Positions 53,567 to 63,087 of a DNA stretch of 64,000 bases are shown piece by piece; positions within the stretch are counted from its first letter, which is position 1, and the number at the start of each line of letters is the position of its first letter. A model generated the notes under the pieces. It was not told where the DNA came from. It was given only the letters and a program-made list of their open reading frames with translations, and ran no database searches. Where the stretch lies: NCBI GenBank assembly GCA_949825045.1, contig OX463813.1, positions 1,364,001 to 1,428,000 on the forward strand, in the 5' to 3' direction. This stretch comes from Argyresthia goedartella (lineage: Eukaryota; Arthropoda; Insecta; Lepidoptera; Argyresthiidae). The position numbers were made by a program, and so were the translations under genes.

Positions 53567-53662
53567 CTTCACAAAATAAAAGGCCCGGTGACAGCGTCCA
53601 TATGTCACTGACGTAATAAGGTTGAATTTAGTTTGGGCTACCGAGCCTTTTATATTGTGAAG
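53567..53662. mobile_element. 96-bp MITE-like hairpin just upstream of the polymerase gene
   Basis: The ends CTTCACAAAATAAAAGGCCC and the inverse of GAGCCTTTTATATTGTGAAG match at 21 of 23 positions. It lies 55 bp before the polymerase start and includes a TTTTATATTG that could act as TATA. Confidence 0.65.
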
Positions 53663-53716
53663 TTAAGATAGGTTTGATTTATCATTTCTTAGGTTTTGTC
53701 CTTACATATAATTAAG

Positions 53717-56700
53717 ATGTCTAATAACAGATTAGTATATTGTACATCCTGTGATGTCTCTGTAAAAAGTAAAAGTTTATCAGCTCATTTTCGCAGCACT
53801 GTACACAAAAACAACAATGCGGTTATTAAGGGTGACGGTCTTGAGAAGATATCTAGTGCTTTCCGCAGTCGAATCGCGTCGTACAGACTAAGCAACGCGG
53901 ACTCGGGGGCGGCGGACAGCGCGGCGGCGGCGGCGGCGGGCTCTAATGCTTGCCCTCCGAACATCTATCTGCGCTCGCTGCGGTCACGCGTACGTGATCT
54001 GATAGAGGCGCGGATCGGCTCCTTTAACAGCGTTAAGGTAAATTTTGAACTGTTTGCTGAGTTCTCGTTACCTAAGAATGATGAGCGGGAGATTAAATCG
54101 TTCGCCACGCCTAATATAGTCATTCACAAACATTATGATTTTGAAGATATTTACAAAAACGCTGTAAATGTAATTGTTGCAAAAATCGATGAATTTCAGG
54201 AGAGAGACAGTGGTTGGAGCTTTGTAGCAAATTCTTATCTGGAAGTCAATATCAACAAATATAATCCGCTAAGAGGTTCAGGGTTTATCGATCTTCCTAG
54301 ACCTATTAAATTAAAACGGGCGTGTGTCAATATTCAGAACTCAGATGACTTTTGTTTTCTATGGTGCATAATGGCAGCTTTATTTCCTGCACAACAAAAT
54401 TCACACCGAACGAGTTCATATCCTCATTTCGACACTGTGCTGAACACAAAAAACATGACGTTTCCGGCAGGTTTCAGGGATGTAAAGGTCTTTGAAAAGA
54501 ACAACGATAACATAAGTATTAATATTTATGGTCTCAGTGAAAAGTCGGTTGTTATTGGACCTTTATACAAATCTGTTCACAAGGGGCGGAAGAATCGTAT
54601 AAATTTATTGTTTTTGGAATCAGGTGCGCTAACACATTATTGTCTTATTAAGGATTTGAGTAGGCTGGTAAGATCTCAGATAACTAAACATGATGGAAGA
54701 ATATTTTTTTGTGATGATTGCTTGTTATTTTTTTCTAATGATAAAAAGCGTAATGAGCATGTGTGCAGTGGTGTTAAAACGTCATTGCCTGATAAAGGGA
54801 CGTTGATACAGTTCAAACATTTCGAACGCATGCATGATATGCCATTTGTCATTTACGCAGATTTTGAGTCTATGTTACAACCCTGTTCGGAGAAAAAGTC
54901 GAATTTTACGGAAACGATTCAAAAACACATTCCAGTAGCGTTCGGATATTATATTGTTTGCTCCTACGATGCGTCTTTAAATCGGTATCGATCTTACCGA
55001 GGTCCGGACTGTGTTCAGCAGTTTTTAAAAATATTGGGCGATGACGTTGAAACGATAAGTAAAATACTAAACGATCCAATCGACATGTTACCCCTTACTG
55101 AAAATGAGCTGAAAAACTTTTTAGAGTCAAAATATTGTTACCTCTGTAATAAGATAATGTTTGAAGGAAAGGTAAGAGATCATTGTCATTTGACTGGACG
55201 CTACCGCGGGGCAGCACATGATTATTGTAACCTTCGATTTAAGCTCCCTAAATCATTTGTCCCAATTTTTTTCCACAATCTGTCAGGCTATGACTGTCAT
55301 TTGTTTATACGAGAGCTAGGTGAAATGCACGGAAACATAAATGTTATCGCAAAAACAAAAGAAAACTATGTGTCATTTACAAAGTTCTTTCCTGTTAACA
55401 ATAATGACTATATGGCTGTTCGTTTTGTCGACTCATTCGCATTTTTAGGTACTAGTTTAGAAAAAGTTGCAGAAAATTTAGCAATTGAAGATTTTATTCA
55501 CCTCTCTCATTGCTACCCCGATAAACAGCAATTCGAGTTATTGAGACGTAAAGGTATTTATCCTTACGAGTACATGAATAAGTGGAAACGTTATGATGAA
55601 AATAAATTACCGCCGCGTGAGTGTTTCTACAGCAGTTTAACTGATCAGGTTATTTCAGAGTCAGATTATGCTCACGCACATTGTGTGTGGCGATTGTTCC
55701 ATTTGTCAAACCTTGGTCAATATACCGATCTATACTTAAAATCAGATGTAATGCTGTTGACGGATATTTTTGAGAGTTTTAGAAAGACGTGTAAAAATAA
55801 TTATAGGTTAGACCCAGCCTTTTACATAACGGCTCCCAGCTTAAGCTTCGATGCAATGCTGTTAAAAACAGAAGTAAAATTAGAATTAATAGATGATCTG
55901 GAAATTATTAGAATGATACAAAAAGGTATTCGCGGAGGTGTTTGTTTATGTTCTACTCGCTATGCCAGTGCTAATAATAAGTACCTCTCGAACTACAACC
56001 CCTCGGATCCTGATAATTACTTACTGTATATAGATTGTAATAATTTGTATGGATTTGCTATGTGTAGTTATTTACCGCACTCTGATTTTGAATTGATTGA
56101 AAATCCTATGTTTCAAGTTTCTGACATTCTCTGTTTACAAGACAATTCAGATGTAGGTTACATTTTTGATGTCGATCTAGAATATCCTGAATCTCTGCAT
56201 GATCATCATAACGATTTACCTTTCTGCCCACAAAAATTTGTACCGCCTGGATCGAAAACGAGTAAACTGATACCGAATTTGTATGATAAATATAATTATG
56301 TCATACACTATATTCATTTGAAAACGTGTCTGAAACATGGGCTAAAATTGAAAAGCATACACAGAGTTATTAAATTTAAACAAGGTCCATATTTGAAACA
56401 ATATATTGATTTAAATACGGAATTGAGACAAAAAGCTAAATCTCAATTTGAACAAGACTTTTTTAAATTATTAAATAACAGCATTTTTGGTAAAACCCTA
56501 GAAGACACGGAAAAAAGGTTAAATGTTAAATTAGTAAATCAGTGGTCTGATAAAAATAACAAAACGAAAAAACATTTAGGCGCAGAGCAACTAATAGCTC
56601 GACCTAATTACCATAGCTCAACTATTTTTACTGAAAATTTTGTAGCCGTCCAGATGAATCCTGAAAAAATTACTCTCGATAAACCGATTTACATTGGTTT

Positions 56701-57267
56701 TTCTGTTTTGGAAATATCTAAGAGTCATATGTATGACTTTCATTATTCTGTTATGAAACCTTTTTATGGCCCTAATATAAAAATGTGTTATACAGACACC
56801 GACAGTTTTCTGTATTCCATAACAACGAAAAATGTCTACAAAGACATAAAATACAATTTCCCTCAATACTTCGACACCAGCAACTACGCGAGTAATAATA
56901 TGTACGGTATAAGGAGGCATAATAAAAAAGTGCCTGGGTTATTTAAAGACGAGCTAGGAGGTCAGCTTTTAGTTGAGTTTGTAGGCCTACGGTCTAAACT
57001 TTATTCTATAAAAACTGAAGATACTGAATTAAAAAAAGCTAAAGGAACCAAAAAATCTGTTGTAAAAACATTGAGTTTTAAGGACTATAAAGGTGTGTTA
57101 TTAGATAATAATTTAGTTAGGAAAAAAATATGGTATTTAGGTCATTAAAACATGAAATTTTCACACAGTCGCTTAATAAAATAGCTCTCTCAAGTAATGA
57201 TGATAAGCGCATCATTCTAAAAAATAAAATATCAACTCTTTCATGGGGTCATGAATCAGCATTTTAA
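53717..57267 (+). CDS. Polinton protein-primed family B DNA polymerase (frameshift near the end)
   Basis: ATG 53717 (MSNNRLVYC) follows an in-frame TTG upstream that I do not use. The open frame runs 1143 residues to 57148. N-terminal CTSC...H...H finger; a Ser/Ala tract over a GGC microsatellite (about 70). Exonuclease motif YADFESM (about 380); a Cys/His module with DHCHLTGRYRGAAHDYC (about 485-500); polymerase motif A IDCNNLYGFAM (about 770); motif B LLNNSIFGKT (about 917); motif C YTDTDSF (about 1024); KLYS (about 1095). The expected C-terminal block (about 45 codons, LKHEIFTQSLNKIALSS) lies in another frame up to TAA 57265-57267; the shift falls at seven A residues near 57121-57127. It copies the linear element from terminal protein primers. 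Confidence 0.9.
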
Positions 57268-57930
57268 GCCGTATATGTATGAATATAATTAGTCTCTAAA
57301 CTATAGCTTGTAAGTGAATATTGTTATATTGAAAATAAAACATCAACTTTTGACGACATTTGGACCTGATATTTACTAATATAACTAGACTCTAAACTAG
57401 CTTTTAAGTAAAAATTGTTATATTAAAATAAATAATGTGTTCTCGGATTATGTTTCGTGTTTCTTTCTAAGCTTATTGTTACAACATACCCTACTACATT
57501 ACATACATAGTTAGGTACAGTCGTTAGAAATCAGCCGGAGTGGACTTGTATGTAGAGGTTACTTTAGAATGATTTCTAAAAGATGGAACATAACGCTTGA
57601 AAGCGATAACGTTGAAATGATTATGATGACTAATCGCAACGTGAATATAACACGTGTTGTGTTCAATGAACTCAATTTGAAAAACATGATAATATGTCAA
57701 TGTTAACGTAAGCATAATTTTATGAAGAAATGCAAGGTTAGGTGATTTGTTTAATTACAACGTAACAATGACCATTTCTAAAGAAGGTAGCTAAAGAAGA
57801 GGACGCAGTTCATTACAACAAGATAATATGTCTATATTAAACGAGGTAAAAACATACTGACTATTTTTATATGATTATTATAAAGTTTATTTTCACAGGA
57901 AACTATATCATGTTTTTCGTTTTACAGTCA
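57268..57930. other. AT-rich spacer with an imperfect direct repeat
   Basis: Two copies of about 85 bp with TAGTCTCTAAACTATAGCTT / TAGACTCTAAACTAGCTTTT and TTGTTATATT lie at 57290-57435. No gene. A pyrimidine-rich stretch ending TTTTACAG at 57920-57927 would be a good splice acceptor for the gene that follows. Confidence 0.5.
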
Positions 57931-58293
57931 ATGGATCCCTCCGACTTGTGGTTCCAACATGCTCAGCCTCAAAATTATGATGACGTTCTGCAAGATTCTA
58001 CACCCAGTCAAGACACTAAGGAAAAGAAAAAGAAGAAGAAGAACAGATGGGACAGAAAGAAATTAAATCCTGCAGTGTTATCATCATACGTAATAACAAA
58101 GGCCCCGAAAAGAGCTCTTCGTTTGATTAAGATAGAAATTCATGACTTAAATGGACCTCAGACTTCTACAAATTCAGATGATAGTGTTGTAAGCGTACAG
58201 TACATACAATCGGAAGTAGTTGATGAAATAATGGACTTGTCAGAGAATTTAGTGAATAAAATTAGTAAAAAAATATGCAATGATTCTATTTAA
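57931..58293 (+). CDS. Small Polinton protein after the polymerase, unknown function
   Basis: ATG 57931 gives 120 residues: acidic/Gln start (MDPSDLWFQHAQPQNYDDV), a strongly basic patch (KEKKKKKKNRWDRKK), a middle with SYVITKAPKRALRLIKIEI, and a conserved helical C-terminus (DEIMDLSENLVNKISKKIC) shared with 1221-1399. The frame extends upstream, but TTTTACAG three bases before the ATG suggests a splice acceptor there, so the messenger may have a 5' exon. It converges on the virion block with about 190 bp between stop codons. It could be a DNA-binding or terminal-protein-like partner of the polymerase, by charge and position only. Confidence 0.6.
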   Translation: MDPSDLWFQHAQPQNYDDVLQDSTPSQDTKEKKKKKKNRWDRKKLNPAVLSSYVITKAPKRALRLIKIEIHDLNGPQTSTNSDDSVVSVQYIQSEVVDEIMDLSENLVNKISKKICNDSI

Positions 58294-58480
58294 ATAAGTG
58301 AATAAATAAAAGTTTATATTAATTTATTTTGATGTTTCATTTATGCACTTTAACTCTTGTGTAGTTTAAAGAGATGATGAAATAAAATCAATAATTTAGG
58401 TAAACAATCACATTTATTAATATTTATTTTTAAAACTAATCGATAAGAAAGCATACACTCATATAACAATAGTAAAATAA

Positions 58481-58969
58481 TTACATAGCTATTTGGTTAT
58501 CTTTAAACCATTTTTTAATACATAATACGTTTCGTAGAGCACAATTGGATTTATGAGTTATACAACTGAAATCATTAAGATGCGAGTTAAACATTACAAA
58601 CAACTGTTTTAAATTCGGACATCCTTTTTCTTCTATGTTTGTTATTGTACAGTTATCACATAACTCCTTAAGCCATTTTACTTTTTCTAGACCTTTAACT
58701 ATAATTCGTTTGTTTTCTAAATAAGGTATAATTATCTTTTTGAATTGAAGAAAGTCTATGTGTCCCTCGGCCCATCTGTAGCCCAGATTGTTTTGAATCC
58801 ATTTAACATGTTTTTTTTCCACATCAGTTAAACATCGATAAGGATATGGAGGCTTAACGAGAAATACTTGAGTATATTCAGCAGTAGCTATCGCGAGTTC
58901 TTTAATAATAAAATCATTTTTATTACTTTTAAATCCCTGTATATCTACAAATAAAGTTTTTGTATTCAT
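58481..58969 (-). CDS. Polinton D-x-Q-G-F protein, possible nuclease-fold (right copy)
   Basis: 162 residues from ATG 58969, which overlaps the capsid stop as ATGA. Key stretches are LFVDIQGFKSNKNDFIIKEL at the start, TQVFLVKPPYPY, WLKELCDNC, EEKGCPNLKQL and THKSNCALRNVLCIKKWF at the end. The pattern of an early Asp, a central Lys-Gly/Glu and a final His...Cys-Ala-Leu cluster is conserved with the left copy. It resembles the outline of a DnaQ/RNase H-like fold, but with Gln instead of the second metal-binding Glu. It is the last gene of the virion block and faces the + strand gene at 57931-58293. Confidence 0.65.
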   Translation of the reverse strand: MNTKTLFVDIQGFKSNKNDFIIKELAIATAEYTQVFLVKPPYPYRCLTDVEKKHVKWIQNNLGYRWAEGHIDFLQFKKIIIPYLENKRIIVKGLEKVKWLKELCDNCTITNIEEKGCPNLKQLFVMFNSHLNDFSCITHKSNCALRNVLCIKKWFKDNQIAM

Positions 58970-60183
58970 GATAGTTTTCTAACGATATTACTCAATGGTT
59001 TATATTCAATTAAACAATCATTCAGGATAAGGCAATATGCAGAGGTTTGATCTGGTATCTCTACTTCACTCTCGAGCTCCAAGCGCACATTAACTACGGG
59101 CCCCGATTTCAGGTTATCGGTTTGTCTTGAACAGTCTATAACAAATAGAGGAGCTAAATCTTTAAACTCCTTTGCACTTAACAATGGTTCAGTTCTTCTG
59201 CCATAATAAGACTGCTGAAATCGAACGTATTGCTCGTATAATATAGCTATATTATTGTTCGAGAAACTTATGTTCATATTATCGTATGGAAAGTAGGTCG
59301 AGTTAAGATATACTTTTACATCACGTAAATTACAATGATCGAATGCTGACATGTCTTTGTGAGCATCATTTTTGCGATTGGTCTGTAACCCTAGAATAAC
59401 ATATCTAGGTTTTTCGATCTGAGAAGATGTTTTGATTGACCATGTGTGCTTTGTAGTTCTAGGCAGCAAGGGATATTCGTACAAATCCCAATTTCTAAAG
59501 GGAACTTGAATAGATCTATCATTTTCTAACAAACGAAGAAGATTGATTCTTTCTACGTCAGATACTTTTACATGTGGAACTCGCCATATAATTTTATGAA
59601 TTTCAACGTCTTCTACAACTTCTCCAGTGTTTAATTGTAATGCATTAAGGTTTGTGTTACTGCGAAGCAGAACTAGTTCATGTTTACAGTTGATTACAAC
59701 TTTTTTATAGTCTTCTGCAAATCCTAGGATATTACTTAGAGGTATCGAGGCTGAAAATTTCCCCGATTGTGTGTTTTTTGTACCGCTGATATCCCAACCC
59801 CACGCTTTCGATATTTTGGACTCACTCTCATTCATAGACAAAAGTGACTTCATTGTAGTAGTAATTCCAGCGTTTTTAACTTTGTCAACTTCAACTCCAT
59901 TTAGCTCATAACGAATATCTTGAAAAAAGTATAGCAGCGGATTATTTGTAAACTGCACGCTAGTAACCTTTTCCTTTGATTCTTTCATAAACACATTGAC
60001 AACACCTTCCAAATATAACGTGCTTGCTGATGGGAGTATGTACAGATCTTGTTGATTAATTGGTATACGAATTTCATCATTACGATTAAAACTAGTGACG
60101 TAAGGTTTATACGAATGAATCTCAATACCATCAATGCTATTGTCATAAACAGGTGCACTCAAAATATCTAGCATGTTACTCAT
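58966..60183 (-). CDS. Probable major capsid protein (hexon-like, F54H12.2 type)
   Basis: 405 residues from ATG 60183. The start is typical of the Maverick F54H12.2-like family: APVYDNSIDGIEIHSYKPYV, then IPINQQDLYILPSASTLYLE, FFQDIRYELNGVEVDKV, HELVLLRSNTNLNAL, WRVPHVKVSDVERINLL, KTSSQIEKPRYVILGLQTNR and YYGRRTEPLLSAKEF. The beta-rich composition and position between the vertex protein and the terminal gene match the double-jelly-roll major capsid protein of adintoviruses, though it is shorter than most. Start and stop overlap both neighbours as ATGA. No damage is seen. Confidence 0.72.
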   Translation of the reverse strand: MSNMLDILSAPVYDNSIDGIEIHSYKPYVTSFNRNDEIRIPINQQDLYILPSASTLYLEGVVNVFMKESKEKVTSVQFTNNPLLYFFQDIRYELNGVEVDKVKNAGITTTMKSLLSMNESESKISKAWGWDISGTKNTQSGKFSASIPLSNILGFAEDYKKVVINCKHELVLLRSNTNLNALQLNTGEVVEDVEIHKIIWRVPHVKVSDVERINLLRLLENDRSIQVPFRNWDLYEYPLLPRTTKHTWSIKTSSQIEKPRYVILGLQTNRKNDAHKDMSAFDHCNLRDVKVYLNSTYFPYDNMNISFSNNNIAILYEQYVRFQQSYYGRRTEPLLSAKEFKDLAPLFVIDCSRQTDNLKSGPVVNVRLELESEVEIPDQTSAYCLILNDCLIEYKPLSNIVRKLS

Positions 60184-60323
60184 TTTAAGAGTCCGATTAA
60201 TTTCAGGAATTTTTTATTTTTTGATGTTAGGTTCTTTTTCTTCCCAGTTCTTTCCTTGTGGGAGATTGAAGTGTGACTAATTGTTTTGTGTTGTGGTGGT
60301 AAGGTTTTATTGAACTCGATCAT
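60180..60323 (-). CDS. Tiny basic Polinton protein (47 residues)
   Basis: ATG 60323 (MIEFNKTLPPQHKT) starts inside the end of the vertex-protein gene, and TGA 60182-60180 overlaps the capsid ATG as ATGA. It has many Lys, Arg and His residues and ends with the helix NKKFLKLIGLLK. The degraded left copy at 14358-14450 keeps the same start and place. Size, charge and location recall the small condensing core peptides of adenoviruses, but there is no sequence link I can show. Confidence 0.6.
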   Translation of the reverse strand: MIEFNKTLPPQHKTISHTSISHKERTGKKKNLTSKNKKFLKLIGLLK

Positions 60324-60990
60324 TTTTCTTAAGATGTAAATACAGTTGAACTTCTTCACCACGTAAATTAATTAAATTGTTTTTAATATCCAATATTCTG
60401 ATATTTAACGTGTTTATATTATTTTGGTTAACGGGAAAATAAATAACGTTCTTTGGTATTTCTATTATTCTATATCCTGGTGGGACGTTTGGCGCAAACT
60501 CATGTATAATGTGACTAGATATGCCGTTTATATATGATCCGCTTACAATATCACATTCAATCCTCACCACAGTTGTTGACAGAATGTTGACAGGATGTTG
60601 TGATTCATGTAATATATTAGCTTCAAGCGTCCGATTACCAAATCCTAATAAATTTCCTAGACTATTTTCTTTTTCAAAATGAATAGCTTTGGTGCTGAAG
60701 ATATGGGTTTTTAATGTATTATTGTTACACGATAAATTAAAGTTGATATCTTGTAATTTTCCTTTAAGGTAATCGTTTATATCTTGCAATTCGTATGCTC
60801 CTTCAGGAAGTTCAATAACATCGTTTTCGCCATAATAAAACTTGTTATTTTTACTATCAACGTTTGGAATTGAATTAAAGGTGGATAGGTATAGTAAAGC
60901 ACACTCATATTCTCCCTCTAGTTGTAATGTAGGAGAATAATTCGTTGTTAAAAGTGACTTGTTGCCTGTTATTGATAGGGTGAATGACAT
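60307..60990 (-). CDS. Probable minor capsid protein (penton-like)
   Basis: 227 residues from ATG 60990. Conserved blocks with the left copy are TNYSPTLQLEGEYECALLYL, FNSIPNVDSKNNKFYYGEND, LPEGAYELQDINDYL, VVRIECDIVSGSYING, HIIHEFAPNVPPGYRII and VQLYLHLKKND. This family is the single-jelly-roll partner of the major capsid protein in insect Mavericks. The stop lies 17 bases inside the next small gene. Intact. Confidence 0.7.
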   Translation of the reverse strand: MSFTLSITGNKSLLTTNYSPTLQLEGEYECALLYLSTFNSIPNVDSKNNKFYYGENDVIELPEGAYELQDINDYLKGKLQDINFNLSCNNNTLKTHIFSTKAIHFEKENSLGNLLGFGNRTLEANILHESQHPVNILSTTVVRIECDIVSGSYINGISSHIIHEFAPNVPPGYRIIEIPKNVIYFPVNQNNINTLNIRILDIKNNLINLRGEEVQLYLHLKKNDRVQ

Positions 60991-61019
60991 TGTAACAATG
61001 GTAAAAATAAACGCTTACA

Positions 61020-61394
61020 TCAATCATTTATATGTTTATTCCAAAAATCCTGCAAATACTTTAAACATAAATGTCCGCAGTTGACACTATCATAATTCTG
61101 ATATCTAGTATAATTATAGTACAAATTAGGAGTATCTAAATATTTCAGAACTTCTGCCGGTGGCTTCAAGTTTCCAAAGCTATCAAAATATTCATAGTAT
61201 TCATGAATTTTTATGTAGGCTACCCAGTGCGTTCCTTCATTGCAGGAATCGTCTAAATTTATTATACCACATTCTATACTTCTTGGTTTTCTTGGCAAAG
61301 CATCTTTCATGTAGACTCCGCGAAAATATGGTATTTCTTTAGCATATGCGATGATATCCACATTCGTTAGAGCACGCTTAGGCAGCCTTTTCAT
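61020..61394 (-). CDS. Adenovirus-type cysteine protease (C5/adenain-like)
   Basis: 124 residues from ATG 61394, whose A is also the last base of the preceding stop (TAATG). The catalytic His is in GTHWVAYIKI (about residue 55), the acidic partner in YEYFDSFGN (about residue 70), and the Cys in SVNCGHLCLKYL (about residue 108). This matches the order and spacing of adenain and the shorter Polinton versions. It would cut virion precursors, probably including the PLA2-domain protein encoded just upstream. It has no visible DNA or peptide cofactor. Intact. Confidence 0.85.
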   Translation of the reverse strand: MKRLPKRALTNVDIIAYAKEIPYFRGVYMKDALPRKPRSIECGIINLDDSCNEGTHWVAYIKIHEYYEYFDSFGNLKPPAEVLKYLDTPNLYYNYTRYQNYDSVNCGHLCLKYLQDFWNKHIND

Positions 61395-62128
61395 TAGTTT
61401 TTTGAAGACTTTATAAATAACCCGCTACCTTTTTTGTAGGGTTTTATGTATAATCCTTTACCCACTGAAATTGATTCCATCACTTGATTGTGACGTTTAG
61501 ATTCACGCAAGCGTTCTTGAGCATCTTTATAGTCATTAACACTTTTTGCTATTCCAGCTGCCCCTCCAGCAAGACTTCCTAAGGCAGACAACCCGGCAAA
61601 GATTGGTATTAAGGGAAGAATGCCTCCACTCTTGGGGAGGGGAATAATTCGCGGTATTCGTATGTTGTGTTTGGTACCTCCATCAATTATTTTTTTTGCT
61701 GCAGCATATGCATATTTAATAGCACTATGACTTTTTTTAGATTTCAATTTCTGAAGATGATCTTTTATTTTAGATACTATAGCTTTAAAATTTCGTATAC
61801 CAGAGCCGGTTTTCAGTTTTGTCTTCATGACTTTATTAACCAACCATGACGCAATCTTTTCACCACGTTTAGCATCTTTTGATCGAAGTCTCTGCTTCGT
61901 CATATTTAATAAATCTAAATCAGCCTTATGTCTGTTTTCTAAATCCGAGAATTTCGTATACGCTATGTCGTGCTGCATACACGCATCATCCAATGAGTTA
62001 ATGCCCTTGTCGCCTCGTGCTAATCGCTTAACCAGCTTTGTTCCAGGACCACAATAATTATAGCCAGGTAGATGTAACTCGAAAGGTAAATTATTTATCA
62101 GACTGTTAACTAGACCTCCGCCTTGCAT
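61394..62128 (-). CDS. Virion protein with phospholipase A2 domain
   Basis: 244 residues from ATG 62128. The calcium loop YCGPGT (about residues 26-31) and His-Asp in CMQHDIAY (about residues 51-58) form the minimal PLA2 site found in parvovirus VP1 and adintovirus minor proteins. A basic segment (KAIVSKIKDHLQKLKSKKSH) and a hydrophobic Gly/Ala segment (IPIFAGLSALGSLAGGAAG) follow, then a basic tail. Such proteins are packaged and help the particle leave the endosome. The stop overlaps the protease start as TAATG; the left copy is close in sequence but has lost that junction. Confidence 0.87.
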   Translation of the reverse strand: MQGGGLVNSLINNLPFELHLPGYNYCGPGTKLVKRLARGDKGINSLDDACMQHDIAYTKFSDLENRHKADLDLLNMTKQRLRSKDAKRGEKIASWLVNKVMKTKLKTGSGIRNFKAIVSKIKDHLQKLKSKKSHSAIKYAYAAAKKIIDGGTKHNIRIPRIIPLPKSGGILPLIPIFAGLSALGSLAGGAAGIAKSVNDYKDAQERLRESKRHNQVMESISVGKGLYIKPYKKGSGLFIKSSKN

Positions 62129-62154
62129 AACTGATAATAGACTAAGGCTGCATT

Positions 62155-63087
62155 TTATACAACAGTCTTTTTATCAATCCAACTATTTTGAGTTTTATCT
62201 AGACCTAACCATTTTACAAACAACTTATTCCCTTTTTTTCTTAAAATTTTTTCAATTAAGTATACATCACGATATTTAGCTTTCTGGAGCTCTTGATCGT
62301 AGAAGCATCCTAAAATCGGCTGTTGACGGATATCTTCAATCAAATAAGTTATAGGAATAGTGCTGTTTACCTTCTTAATAACAAATAATTCTGTCGACCA
62401 ATTGGGTGTATAACCTTTTTGAAAACTCCCTTTGTACTTGCTTATTCTCACGTAATCACCAACACAAAACTTTGGTTTCTTTGCGTAATGATTAGGTTTA
62501 CTCTGGAATTTTTTAATATTTTCTCTTACTCTGTGTGCGTTTAACTTAGTTACTTTCACAGGCTCCCGTTGCGTCACACGATGCTTTGTGTGATTGTAAG
62601 AATTAACTACATTTTCTAATGGTTCACCCACCCACTTGTAATTACCTTTGAGACTAAAATACTTATACAGATGTGTTTTTAATGTTCTGATTAACCTTTC
62701 CACTATAGATGCTTTTTTAACCGAATATGTAGAATAATGATTTATTTTGTAGATTTTCATTAGTTTTTTGAATTCATCGTTATAGAATTCAGTTCCCATA
62801 TCTGTCTGTAAATTATTTGGTCGTCTTCCACTATTCTCCAAGATACTTGCAAAGCATTTATACATTTCTTGTTTAGATTTAGTTTTGAGGGGTAGAGCCC
62901 ACGCGTATTTTGAGAAACAATCCATCACGATAAGAATAAACTTATAACCATGATTGTAAGTCTGCAGTGAAATAACGTCAATCAAATCTGCCTGCCATAA
63001 ATCATCAATTCCCTTGAGAAGCACCGAACGACGAACAAAATTTTTTCTTGCATTTTTATGAATTTCGTTTACCACTTGCTGCTTCAT
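62155..63087 (-). CDS. Polinton integrase with chromodomain
   Basis: 310 residues from ATG 63087, which lies 32 bases inside the preceding gene. The DDE core has Asp in LWQADLIDV (about residue 34), Asp in NLQTDMGTEFYN (about residue 99) and Glu in KASIVERLIRTLK (about residue 135). An SH3-like/basic region (VGDYVRISKYKGSFQKGYTP) and a chromodomain (YLIEKILRKKGNKLFVKWLG) complete it. An HHCC zinc finger is not evident at the N-terminus. It inserts the linear element DNA. Intact, in contrast to the split left copy. Confidence 0.9.
   Translation of the reverse strand: MKQQVVNEIHKNARKNFVRRSVLLKGIDDLWQADLIDVISLQTYNHGYKFILIVMDCFSKYAWALPLKTKSKQEMYKCFASILENSGRRPNNLQTDMGTEFYNDEFKKLMKIYKINHYSTYSVKKASIVERLIRTLKTHLYKYFSLKGNYKWVGEPLENVVNSYNHTKHRVTQREPVKVTKLNAHRVRENIKKFQSKPNHYAKKPKFCVGDYVRISKYKGSFQKGYTPNWSTELFVIKKVNSTIPITYLIEDIRQQPILGCFYDQELQKAKYRDVYLIEKILRKKGNKLFVKWLGLDKTQNSWIDKKTVV

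Noticed and set aside
53912..53938. Insertion or mobile element suggested by the GGC-rich tract in the polymerase
   Set aside because: It is a simple trinucleotide microsatellite encoding alanine inside a continuous frame.
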